A stretch of 59,562 nucleotides of DNA from Sphingobium limneticum (GTDB lineage Bacteria; Pseudomonadota; Alphaproteobacteria; Sphingomonadales; Sphingomonadaceae). The DNA lies in the NCBI RefSeq assembly GCF_008710155.1, contig NZ_VYPZ01000022.1:1-59562 (forward strand). The letters run 5' to 3'. The notes beneath the pieces were generated by a model. It worked only from the letters and a program-made list of their open reading frames with translations, did no database searches and was not told the origin of the DNA. This document shows, piece after piece, positions 33,471-41,543 of this stretch (position 1 is its first letter; each line of letters starts with the position of its first letter). The position numbers and the translations under genes were made by a program.

Positions 33471-34505
33471 ATGAGCAAAGTGCCGACCACCGTCATCACC
33501 GGATTTCTGGGCGCGGGCAAGACCACGCTGATCCGCCATCTGCTGCAAAATGCCAAGGGGCGCCGGCTGGCGCTGATCATCAACGAATTTGGCGATGTCG
33601 GCGTCGATGGCGAACTGGTGAAGGGCTGCAATGACGAGGCCTGCCCGGAAGACGATATCGTTGAACTGGCCAATGGCTGCATCTGCTGCACCGTGGCCGA
33701 CGATTTCCTGCCGACCATGCAAAAGCTGCTCGATCGGCCCAATCCGCCCGAGCATATCATCATCGAAACCAGCGGCCTGGCCCTGCCCAAGCCGCTGGTG
33801 AAGGCATTCCAATGGCCCGACATCCGCACCCGCGCCACGGTGGACGGGGTGATCGCGTTGATCGATGCCGACGCGGTGGCGGCCGGCCGCTTCGCTGCGG
33901 ACGAAGTGGCGCTGGCGGCGGCGCGCGCGTCCGACCCCAATCTGGACCATGACAGCCCGCTGGAGGAATTGTTCGAGGAACAGCTGATCTGCGCCGACAT
34001 GGTGGTGCTGAACAAGACCGACCTGGTCGATGCCGCCACGCTGGCGACGGTCGAGGCGCAGGTGAAGGCGGAAACCCGCCCCGGCGTGGCGATCATCCAC
34101 AGCGCGCAGGGCGCGGTCGATCCAGCCGCATTGTTGGGCCTGAGCGCGGCGGCCGAAGATGATCTGGACGCCCGCCCGTCGCATATCGACGGGATGGAGG
34201 AGCATGATCATGATGATTTCGACAGCTTCATCCTGTCGGGCGGCGATGTCGCCGATGTCGATGCGTTGGTCGCGGGGCTGAACGCCACGATCGCCGCCCA
34301 TGACATTTTGCGCGTCAAGGGCATGGTGTCGGTGGCCGGCAAGCCGTCGCGGCTGGTGGTGCAGGCAGTCGGCCCGCGCATCCAGCATTATTTCGACCGC
34401 GCCTGGAAGGCGGACGAAGCCCGTCGCACCCAGCTGGTCGTGATCGGCCAGAAGGGGCTGGATCGCGCCGCAATCGAGGATGCGCTCAAGCCGGTCATCG
34501 GCTGA
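33471..34505 (+). CDS. cobW: CobW-family GTPase
   Basis: 344 residues. A P-loop GFLGAGKTT (11-19), the CxCC metal motif (C70, C72, C73) and the GTPase motif NKTDL are present. The acidic/His stretch MEEHDHDDFDSF is followed by the C-terminal CobW domain. It is a metal-handling GTPase thought to supply cobalt to the cobaltochelatase. Its stop overlaps the cobN ATG (TGATG), linking it directly to the chelatase subunit. Confidence 0.95.
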   Translation: MSKVPTTVITGFLGAGKTTLIRHLLQNAKGRRLALIINEFGDVGVDGELVKGCNDEACPEDDIVELANGCICCTVADDFLPTMQKLLDRPNPPEHIIIETSGLALPKPLVKAFQWPDIRTRATVDGVIALIDADAVAAGRFAADEVALAAARASDPNLDHDSPLEELFEEQLICADMVVLNKTDLVDAATLATVEAQVKAETRPGVAIIHSAQGAVDPAALLGLSAAAEDDLDARPSHIDGMEEHDHDDFDSFILSGGDVADVDALVAGLNATIAAHDILRVKGMVSVAGKPSRLVVQAVGPRIQHYFDRAWKADEARRTQLVVIGQKGLDRAAIEDALKPVIG

Positions 34506-37500
34506 TGCACCTTCTGTCCGCCACGCCCGGCACGATATCCAATGGCGAGGAGGCGATCGACCTCGACCAGTCGCCGGGCGATATCGTGATCCTGACGGTG
34601 GCGGACAGCGAACTGGCCTGTTTCGCCAAGGCGGCGGCGCGCCTGACAGATGAAGATCCGATGTGCGGGGCGCCCAGCGTGCGCCTCGCCAATCTGCTCC
34701 AGCTGCGCCATCCCTATTCGGTCGACCTCTATGTCGAAAAGGTGATCGCTCAGGCGAAATTCGTGTGCGTCATCCTGCTCGGCGGCAAAAGCTACTGGCC
34801 CTATGGCATAGACGAGATCGCGCAGGTGGCACGGGAGCGAGGCATCGCCTTCGCCGCGATCGCCGACGGGCGGGAGGATGACCCCGCGCTCGACCGGGCT
34901 TCGACCGTGCCGGCAGCATTGATCGACCGGCTGCGCGACTATCTACGGCAGGGCGGGATGGCCAATGCGCTAAGCTTCCTGCGCACGGCGGCGCGCACGA
35001 TACGACACGATGCCGGCACGCCCGACGATCCGGTGCCGGTCGCCGACGCAGGCCTCTATCTCTCCGGCGTCGATCGCCCTGCCCTGTCCGACATGCGCGC
35101 GCGCTGGAGGCAAGGCGCGCCCGTCGCCTGTCTGATCTTCTACCGCGCGCTGATGGTGGCCGGCACGCTGGACGCGGTGGATGCGATGATCGCGGCGCTG
35201 GAGGCGCGCGGTTTCAACGTCGCGCCGGTCCATGTCCGGGCCTTGCGCGAGCCTTTCGCGATGGACTGGCTGAAAGGCGTACTGGCCGACATCCGGCCAG
35301 ACGTGATCCTCAACGCCACGAGCTTTGCCGCCTCCACCTCATCCGAACCGCGCACCGCCAGCATATTGGAACGGGCCGACTGCCCCATCCTCCAGCTGGC
35401 ATTCGCCGGCGTCGAACAGGGCGAATGGCAGGATGCCGCCCGTGGCCTTGGCCCGCGCGACCTGGCCATGAATGTCGTGCTGCCCGAAGTGGACGGTCGC
35501 ATCTTCACCCGCGCCGTTGCGTTCAAGGCGGCCGAGCGGTTCGACGCGCTGACCCAATGCGGCATCATCGTCCCGCGCGTGGCGCCCGATCGCGTCGCCT
35601 TCGTCGCCGATCTTGCCGCCCATTGGGCACGGCTGCGCCGTACGCCAGCAAGCGAACGACGCGTGGCGCTGGTGCTGGCCAATTATCCCAATCGCGACGG
35701 GCGGATCGGCAATGGCGTGGGCCTCGACACGCCGGCCAGCGCCGCCGCGATCCTCGCCGGGCTGGCGGCAGCGGGCTATGATATCGGCAATGCGCCGAGG
35801 ACCGGCGCCGGACTGATGACCCTGCTGACCGGCGGCGTCACCAACGACCTGTCTTCATTGGATCGTCCCGGCGAGGTTGCCCTGCCGCTCGCCGATTATC
35901 GCATCGCCTTCGCCGCCATTCCGGCGCAAGCGCGCGCCGCCATGGTAGAGCGCTGGGGGGAGCCGGAGGCCGATCCCTTCGTGCGCGACGGCGCCTTTCG
36001 TCTGGCCGTGCATCGCTTTGGGGGTGTCGCACTCGCTGTTCAGCCCGCGCGCGGCTATAATATCGACCCCAAGGCCAGCTATCACGACCCCGCGCTGCCG
36101 CCGCCGCACGCCTATCTGGCTTTCCATATCTGGCTGGAGGCGCATTTCGGCGCACAGGCGGTCGTCCATGTCGGCAAGCATGGCAATCTGGAATGGCTGC
36201 CGGGCAAGGCGGTGTCCCTGTCCGAAAATTGCTTCCCGGAAATCTGCGCCGGGCCGCTGCCGCAACTTTACCCCTTCATCGTCAACGATCCGGGCGAAGG
36301 GACGCAGGCGAAGCGGCGCATCGGCGCGGTGATCGTGGATCATCTGACCCCGCCGCTGACCCGCGCCGAAACCTATGGGCCGCTCAAACAACTCGAAGCG
36401 CTGGTCGACGAATATTATCTGGCAGCCGGCATGGACCCGCGCCGGCTGGACCGGCTGCGACGCGACATCATCGACCTCGCGCAGAGCCAGGGGCTGGACA
36501 AAGATGCCGGCGCGCAGGGCGATGACGATGATGCGCTGTCGGCGATCGACAATTATCTGTGCGAACTGAAGGAATTGCAGATCCGTGATGGGCTGCATGT
36601 CTTCGGCGTTTCACCCGAAGGCCGGTTGCGCCGCGACCTGCTGATCGCGCTGGCGCGGACGCCGCGTGGGTACGACCATGAAGGGCAGGCCTCGCTGCTA
36701 AGAGCGATGGCGCAGGATCTGGACCTCGATTTCGACCCGCTGGATTGCCGGATGGGCGACCGCTGGAGCGGCGCGCGGCCGGAGGCGCTGGCAAGCATGT
36801 CCGACGAACCCTGGCGCACCCATGGCGATACGGTGGAACGGCTGGAATGGCTGGCGGCGCTATTGGTGGACAGCATCCATCGCCCTGCGTGGGGCAAAGC
36901 GACGGCAAAGGTGCTGGACGCCATTGCCAGCGATCTCGCCCCCCGTGTCGATGCCTGTGGACAGCGTGAAATGCAGGCGCTGCTCTGCGGCCTCGACGGG
37001 CGTTTCGTCATGCCTGGGCCGTCCGGCGCGCCGACGCGGGGGCGGCCCGATGTGCTGCCGACCGGCCGCAACTTCTTTTCGGTCGATACCCGCGCCGTGC
37101 CCACGGCCGTCGCCTGGGAATTGGGGAAGAAGTCGGCGCAGCTATTGGTCGAGGATTATTTCCAGCGGGAGGGCGATTATCCGCGCGCCATGGCCCTGTC
37201 CGCCTGGGGCACCGCCAATATGCGCACCGGCGGCGACGATATCGCGCAGGCGCTGGCGCTGATGGGGGTGCGTCCGCGCTGGGACTGGACATCCGGCCGG
37301 GTCGTCGGGTTCGAGATGATCACTTTGGCGGAACTCGGCCGACCGCGCGTGGACGTGACCTTGCGCGTGTCGGGCTTCTTCCGCGATGCCTTTCCCGAAC
37401 AGATGGACCTGATCGACAGCGCCGCCCGCGCGGTCATGGCACTGGACGAGCCGGAGGAGGATAATCCCGCCGCCGCCCGCCACCGGCGCGAGACTGAAGC

Positions 37501-38242
37501 CCTGATCGGCGAAGGGCAGGACGACGCAACCGCCGCCCGGCGCGCAGGCGCGCGCGTCTTCGGGTCGAAGCCGGGGGCCTATGGCGCGGGGCTTCAGGCG
37601 ATGATCGACGAGAAATTGTGGCACAGCCGCGCCGACCTGGCCGACGTCTATCTCGACTGGGGCAGCTATGCCTATGGCGCGGGGGTGGAGGGCGACGCCG
37701 AACGGAGCCTGTTCGCCACGCGCCTGAGCGAAGCCGATGCCGTCGTCCAGAATCAGGATAATCGCGAGCATGACCTGCTGGACAGCGACGATTATTATCA
37801 GTTCGAAGGCGGCATCGCCGCCGCCGTCGAGCATCTGAAGGGCGCAAAGCCCATCAGCTACCATAACGACCATAGCCGCCCCGAACGCCCGGTCATCCGC
37901 ACGCTGGAGGATGAGATCGGCCGGATCGTGCGCGGGCGCGTGACCAATCCCAAATGGATCGCGGGCGTCATGCGCCATGGCTATAAGGGCGCGTTCGAAA
38001 TTGCCGCGTCGGTCGATTATCTCTTCGCCTTTGCCGCCACGACCCATGCCGTGCGCGACCATCATTTCGACGCCGTCCATGCCGCCTTCATCGAGGATGA
38101 GGCGGTGCGCGCCTTCATGGCCGATGCCAACCCCGCCGCCCTGCGCGAAACCGCCGCGCGCCTGAGCGAGGCGCTGGAGCGCGGCCTGTGGAAACCCAAA
38201 TCCAACAGTGCGGGCCTGTTGCTCGCCAGCCTTTTGATTTAA
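34505..38242 (+). CDS. cobN: Aerobic cobaltochelatase subunit CobN
   Basis: 1245 residues, full length for CobN. It contains the signature stretches YNIDPKASYHDPALPPPHAY, VVHVGKHGNLEWLPGKAVSLSENCFPE and GRNFFSVDTRAVPT. CobN binds hydrogenobyrinic acid a,c-diamide and inserts Co2+ together with CobS and CobT, which are not in this window. It is co-translated with cobW and controlled by the riboswitch upstream. Confidence 0.97.
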   Translation: MHLLSATPGTISNGEEAIDLDQSPGDIVILTVADSELACFAKAAARLTDEDPMCGAPSVRLANLLQLRHPYSVDLYVEKVIAQAKFVCVILLGGKSYWPYGIDEIAQVARERGIAFAAIADGREDDPALDRASTVPAALIDRLRDYLRQGGMANALSFLRTAARTIRHDAGTPDDPVPVADAGLYLSGVDRPALSDMRARWRQGAPVACLIFYRALMVAGTLDAVDAMIAALEARGFNVAPVHVRALREPFAMDWLKGVLADIRPDVILNATSFAASTSSEPRTASILERADCPILQLAFAGVEQGEWQDAARGLGPRDLAMNVVLPEVDGRIFTRAVAFKAAERFDALTQCGIIVPRVAPDRVAFVADLAAHWARLRRTPASERRVALVLANYPNRDGRIGNGVGLDTPASAAAILAGLAAAGYDIGNAPRTGAGLMTLLTGGVTNDLSSLDRPGEVALPLADYRIAFAAIPAQARAAMVERWGEPEADPFVRDGAFRLAVHRFGGVALAVQPARGYNIDPKASYHDPALPPPHAYLAFHIWLEAHFGAQAVVHVGKHGNLEWLPGKAVSLSENCFPEICAGPLPQLYPFIVNDPGEGTQAKRRIGAVIVDHLTPPLTRAETYGPLKQLEALVDEYYLAAGMDPRRLDRLRRDIIDLAQSQGLDKDAGAQGDDDDALSAIDNYLCELKELQIRDGLHVFGVSPEGRLRRDLLIALARTPRGYDHEGQASLLRAMAQDLDLDFDPLDCRMGDRWSGARPEALASMSDEPWRTHGDTVERLEWLAALLVDSIHRPAWGKATAKVLDAIASDLAPRVDACGQREMQALLCGLDGRFVMPGPSGAPTRGRPDVLPTGRNFFSVDTRAVPTAVAWELGKKSAQLLVEDYFQREGDYPRAMALSAWGTANMRTGGDDIAQALALMGVRPRWDWTSGRVVGFEMITLAELGRPRVDVTLRVSGFFRDAFPEQMDLIDSAARAVMALDEPEEDNPAAARHRRETEALIGEGQDDATAARRAGARVFGSKPGAYGAGLQAMIDEKLWHSRADLADVYLDWGSYAYGAGVEGDAERSLFATRLSEADAVVQNQDNREHDLLDSDDYYQFEGGIAAAVEHLKGAKPISYHNDHSRPERPVIRTLEDEIGRIVRGRVTNPKWIAGVMRHGYKGAFEIAASVDYLFAFAATTHAVRDHHFDAVHAAFIEDEAVRAFMADANPAALRETAARLSEALERGLWKPKSNSAGLLLASLLI

Positions 38243-38243
38243 C

Positions 38244-38287
38244 GCGTTTTCTTAACCAGCAGATGAAGCCATCTGCTTGGAAAACGC
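38244..38287. repeat. Hairpin between cobN and cobO
   Basis: GCGTTTTC (38244-38251) pairs with GAAAACGC (38280-38287), and AGCAGATG (38258-38265) pairs with CATCTGCT (38270-38277). It fills the gap between the cobN stop and the cobO ribosome site and could attenuate cobO or be a short interspersed palindrome. Confidence 0.5.
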
Positions 38288-38305
38288 TCTAGCAGGAGCA
38301 TGACG

Positions 38306-38914
38306 ATGGTGGAACGCACCGAGGAACAGCATAAGGCCAAGATGCAGAAGAAGCAGGCCGCGCATGACAAGATCATCGCCGGCAAGACGGTGGAGAAAGG
38401 GCTGCTGGTCGTCCACACCGGCAAGGGCAAGGGCAAGACCACGGCTGCGCTCGGCATGGTGGTGCGCGCGATCGGCCATGGCAAGAAAGTGGGCATCGTC
38501 CAGTTCGTGAAGGGCGCGATGACCACGGGTGAGAAGGTCGTGTTCGACGCCTTTCCCGATCAGGTGGAATTCAAGGCAATGGGCGAAGGCTTTACATGGA
38601 ACACGCAGGATCGCACCCGCGACATCGCCTTGGCGCGCGAGGCGTGGGAAGAGGTCAAGCGCATGATCGCCGACCCGGCCTATGCCATGGTGCTGGCCGA
38701 CGAGCTCAATATCGTGCTGCGTTACGACTATCTGCCGCTGGACGAGGTGATCGCGGTGCTGGCCGCGCGGCCGGACATGAAGCATGTCATCGTCACCGGC
38801 CGCAACGCGCCCGAAGCGCTGATCGAACAGGCCGATCTGGCCACCGAAATGACGCTGCTCAAGCACCCGTTCCGCGAGCAGGGCGTCAAGGCGCAGCCCG
38901 GCATCGAATTTTAG
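38306..38914 (+). CDS. cobO: Cob(I)alamin / cob(I)yrinic acid a,c-diamide adenosyltransferase
   Basis: 202 residues of the CobO/BtuR/CobA class. LLVVHTGKGKGKTTAALGM contains the unusual P-loop GKGKGKT; FTWNTQD and LADELNIVL are conserved. It adenosylates the cobalt of corrinoids. ATG 38306 is preferred over 38300 because AGGAG then lies 7 bases upstream rather than one. It follows cobN on the same strand, 63 bases away, and probably shares its riboswitch control. Confidence 0.95.
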   Translation: MVERTEEQHKAKMQKKQAAHDKIIAGKTVEKGLLVVHTGKGKGKTTAALGMVVRAIGHGKKVGIVQFVKGAMTTGEKVVFDAFPDQVEFKAMGEGFTWNTQDRTRDIALAREAWEEVKRMIADPAYAMVLADELNIVLRYDYLPLDEVIAVLAARPDMKHVIVTGRNAPEALIEQADLATEMTLLKHPFREQGVKAQPGIEF

Positions 38915-38921
38915 GGCCGAC

Positions 38922-39047
38922 CGACATTCAGTTCTGACGGCCTGCAAATGGCGCTTTTCCGTGCTTCCGGTGCTCACGGACATTTAGTCCGCTGCGCTCC
39001 GGGTCACGTAAAAACACCATTTTCGACTCGTCATCTCCTGAATGTCG
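38922..39047. repeat. Long interspersed inverted-repeat element
   Basis: The outer arms CGACATTCAG (38922-38931) and CTGAATGTCG (39038-39047) are perfect inverted copies. Inside, AAATGGCGCTTTTCCGTG and CACGTAAAAACACCATTT form imperfect arms around GTGCTTCCGGTGCTCACGGA and CGCTGCGCTCCGGGTCACG. Such CCGGTGCTCACG/CTGCGCTCCGG elements recur in sphingomonad genomes. It lies between the convergent cobO and btuF-like genes, where it may stop both transcripts. Confidence 0.6.
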
Positions 39048-39054
39048 ATCGCCC

Positions 39055-39903
39055 CTAGGAGGCGACTGCCGCCGCCAATGCGCGGGCGGCCTTCACATAG
39101 GCCGGGCCGCCGCACACGGTCCAGGCCTGCGGAATGCCGATCCGCTTGATGTTCTGGAGCGCGGGATGGTGCATCATCTCCGTGCCCTGATCGGTGACCC
39201 GGTCGGTCGCGCTATCGACGATCAGATAGTCCGGCCGCGCCGCGACAACTTCTTCCAGCCGCATCTGCGACAGGGATGGCCTGCCCAATGTGCCGGCCAG
39301 ATTGATAAGGCCGACCCGCTGCATCAGATCGTCGATCAACGTGCCCGTGCCCGTCAGATAGCCGCGACGCTGATAATAGGCCGCGATCCGGCCGGGTGGC
39401 ACCTTGCCGATATGGCGCAGGTCTGCGTCCATCTGTGCGATGAGCGCCTCGCCCCGCGCGGGATGGCCTACCGCCTTCGCCACATCACGGATGGAGGCAA
39501 GGATCGCGTCGTAACTATCAGCGCCTTTGAGATCCAGCGCCGGATAATGGCGCGCCTTCAGCACCGCGATCGCCGAATTGCGCCGCACCGGCATGCCGAT
39601 CATCAGGTCGGGATCGGCGGCCAGCACGGCTTCGGCCGATCCATTCAGGACCGGCAGGCCGCGTACCTGCGCGGCGACGGCGGACATATGCGGATCGGCC
39701 GCATTATGCGTCAGCCCGGCAATCTGGTCGCGATCGGCCAGCGCCACCACCAGCTGATCCGCGCACAGGTTGAGCGACACGATCCGGCGAGGCACCGATG
39801 GCGCCTTGCGCATGGGCGCGGCGGACAGCGCCCATCCCGTCACGCCTGCCGCCACGGCCAGGATCAGGCCGCCCAGCAACCGGGAAGACGGGACATGCTT
39901 CAT
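39055..39903 (-). CDS. BtuF-like periplasmic cobalamin-binding protein
   Basis: 282 residues. An N-terminal membrane/signal segment (GLILAVAAGVTGWALSAAP) is followed by a class III solute-binding fold: RRIVSLNLCADQLVVALADRDQIAGLTH and VRGLPVLNGSAEAVLAADPDLMIG. Substrate-binding proteins of this type bind B12 or Fe-siderophore. The neighbouring cob/cbt genes favour corrinoid. It carries no ABC permease or ATPase next to it. It appears to be third in a minus-strand group with the regulator and hydrolase upstream. Confidence 0.82.
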   Translation of the reverse strand: MKHVPSSRLLGGLILAVAAGVTGWALSAAPMRKAPSVPRRIVSLNLCADQLVVALADRDQIAGLTHNAADPHMSAVAAQVRGLPVLNGSAEAVLAADPDLMIGMPVRRNSAIAVLKARHYPALDLKGADSYDAILASIRDVAKAVGHPARGEALIAQMDADLRHIGKVPPGRIAAYYQRRGYLTGTGTLIDDLMQRVGLINLAGTLGRPSLSQMRLEEVVAARPDYLIVDSATDRVTDQGTEMMHHPALQNIKRIGIPQAWTVCGGPAYVKAARALAAAVAS

Positions 39904-39959
39904 GGCAACAGCCCATAGCGCCCCGTTTCGGCGACGCAACCATGATGGCATGGGTCGCG

Positions 39960-40970
39960 CTATCGCCCCACTGGTCCCAGCGCGATCTGGGCGGCCTCAC
40001 GCCTCGCGCCGCCCTCCACCATCTCCACCGGGGGGCCGCGCCGCACACCTACTGGCAAGGGCACGGCCGGCGCCGGGGTCCAGCTCTTGTTGGCGGGCGG
40101 CATGACCTGTCCCACGATCGGCACGGCGCCGCTCGGATCGGCGGGCGCTTGCGCCGCCGCCATGGCCGGCACTGCCGGCATTGCCCCGTCGCGATGGGCC
40201 AGAGAAAAGCGCGCGATCCGGCCGATCATCGGCTCGGCGCCGCCAGCTGCGGTCTGAAAGGCCGGCGGCGTGCCCCACCAGCCGGTCCAGCGGAAGAAGA
40301 GGTGCGTGCCCACCTTCGCCGTCTTGTCCAGGCTGGCACTCCAATAGGGTACGACCCAATCGGTATGATAATGGGTGGCAAGGCCCACCGGCCGGAACAC
40401 CGCCCCGGCCAGCGCCGCCTTGGCGATGCTTTGCGCGCGCATCCAGGCTGCGGGCGATGGCGTCCGCGCCAGTGCGCCGTCGCAGGTAAAGGTGAACTGG
40501 CAGCCGGTCCGCCGTTCCTGCCCCTGAAATACGACGCCGCACACCGATTTGGGAAAAGCGGGATGACGCACGCGGTTGAGCACGACCTGTGCCACCGCCT
40601 GTTCGCCGACGGCATCGTCGCCCGCCTCATAGATTTGCGCGGAGGCAAGGCAATCGGTGGCGCGCGCCAAGTCCGCCGTACCGCCGGCAAAACGGAAAGG
40701 ACTGGCCGCCGGATTGGAGCGCTGCGAAAAGGGAATGGCTGCATTGAGCGCCCGCGCCTTGTCCGTGCCGAGGGCGTAGATTGTCGATGGTTCGACCTTA
40801 GGCACGGGTGGCGCCTTGTCGATCCGCGCGGGCGTGGCGCGGGCGCTCACCGGCGCCTGTTCCGGAACGGCGGTGGGCGCCTGCCGCCACAGCGTCGGCA
40901 TCGCCAAAACCGCGATCAGGATCAGCGCCGACAGGCTGCCAAGGGCGATCCGGTGCGCGGCGGAGGTCAT
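39960..40970 (-). CDS. Cell-wall hydrolase (SleB-like)
   Basis: 336 residues. A membrane anchor (GSLSALILIAVLAMPTLW) is followed by the SleB/Hydrolase_2 domain: DCLASAQIYEAGDDAVGEQAVAQVVLNRVRHPAFPKSVC with the catalytic Glu region, then GCQFTFTCDG and ATHYHTDWVVPYWS. A Pro/Ala-rich C-terminus ends the protein. Family members cleave peptidoglycan in the envelope. It starts three bases after the MarR-like gene's stop, so the two are one transcript. Confidence 0.9.
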   Translation of the reverse strand: MTSAAHRIALGSLSALILIAVLAMPTLWRQAPTAVPEQAPVSARATPARIDKAPPVPKVEPSTIYALGTDKARALNAAIPFSQRSNPAASPFRFAGGTADLARATDCLASAQIYEAGDDAVGEQAVAQVVLNRVRHPAFPKSVCGVVFQGQERRTGCQFTFTCDGALARTPSPAAWMRAQSIAKAALAGAVFRPVGLATHYHTDWVVPYWSASLDKTAKVGTHLFFRWTGWWGTPPAFQTAAGGAEPMIGRIARFSLAHRDGAMPAVPAMAAAQAPADPSGAVPIVGQVMPPANKSWTPAPAVPLPVGVRRGPPVEMVEGGARREAAQIALGPVGR

Positions 40971-40973
40971 GCG

Positions 40974-41453
40974 TCAGCTACAGTTGCGCAGACCGCTTGG
41001 GGGTCGGCGCGGGGCAAGGGGCACGAAGGAGATGGGCTGGATCGGGGCATCGCCATGCGACGCGGACTCACCCACTTCGAACAGATGCTGGAGGAAGGAG
41101 ATCATCGCCTCCCGCCCCTTCTCGCTCAGCACCACACGCATCCGGCGATGATCGCGCGGGTCGAAGCGGCGGACGACGAGTTCCGCCTCCTCCAGGCTTT
41201 CGATCCGGCGCATCGTGCCTGTCGCGCTCTCACCGGATATGGCCATGATGTCCTTCACGCACAGGAAGCGTCCTTCTTCCGCGACGGCGAACAGTTCCAG
41301 CATGATGTCCCAGGCGGAATCGCGGAACACATGTTTGGGGAAATGTTCGGAACAGTTGATCCGCGCCTGCTGCGTCTGGCGCGCGAGGGCGAGCAGCGAG
41401 GTGCCGGACAGGTCCGGGTTCGATGATCCCTCTCTTCGTTCGCGCGAGGCCAT
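40974..41453 (-). CDS. MarR-like winged-helix regulator
   Basis: 159 residues. HVFRDSAWDIMLELFAVAEEG, then VKDIMAISGESATGTMRRIESL and ELVVRRFDPRDHRRMRVVLSEKG form a winged helix closely similar to the C-terminus of the protein at 2334-3380. Here the helix is nearly the whole protein. It is followed directly by the cell-wall hydrolase gene and lies 90 bases after the Mur-ligase fusion gene on the same strand. Targets unknown. Confidence 0.8.
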   Translation of the reverse strand: MASRERREGSSNPDLSGTSLLALARQTQQARINCSEHFPKHVFRDSAWDIMLELFAVAEEGRFLCVKDIMAISGESATGTMRRIESLEEAELVVRRFDPRDHRRMRVVLSEKGREAMISFLQHLFEVGESASHGDAPIQPISFVPLAPRRPPSGLRNCS

Positions 41454-41543
41454 GCCATCTTCCTTGCATCGGTTTCTCGTGGAGCAGGCCCAAGGCTGCG
41501 CCTTCCACCTTAACGAATTATAAACAGCGTAATTTTCTTGCGG

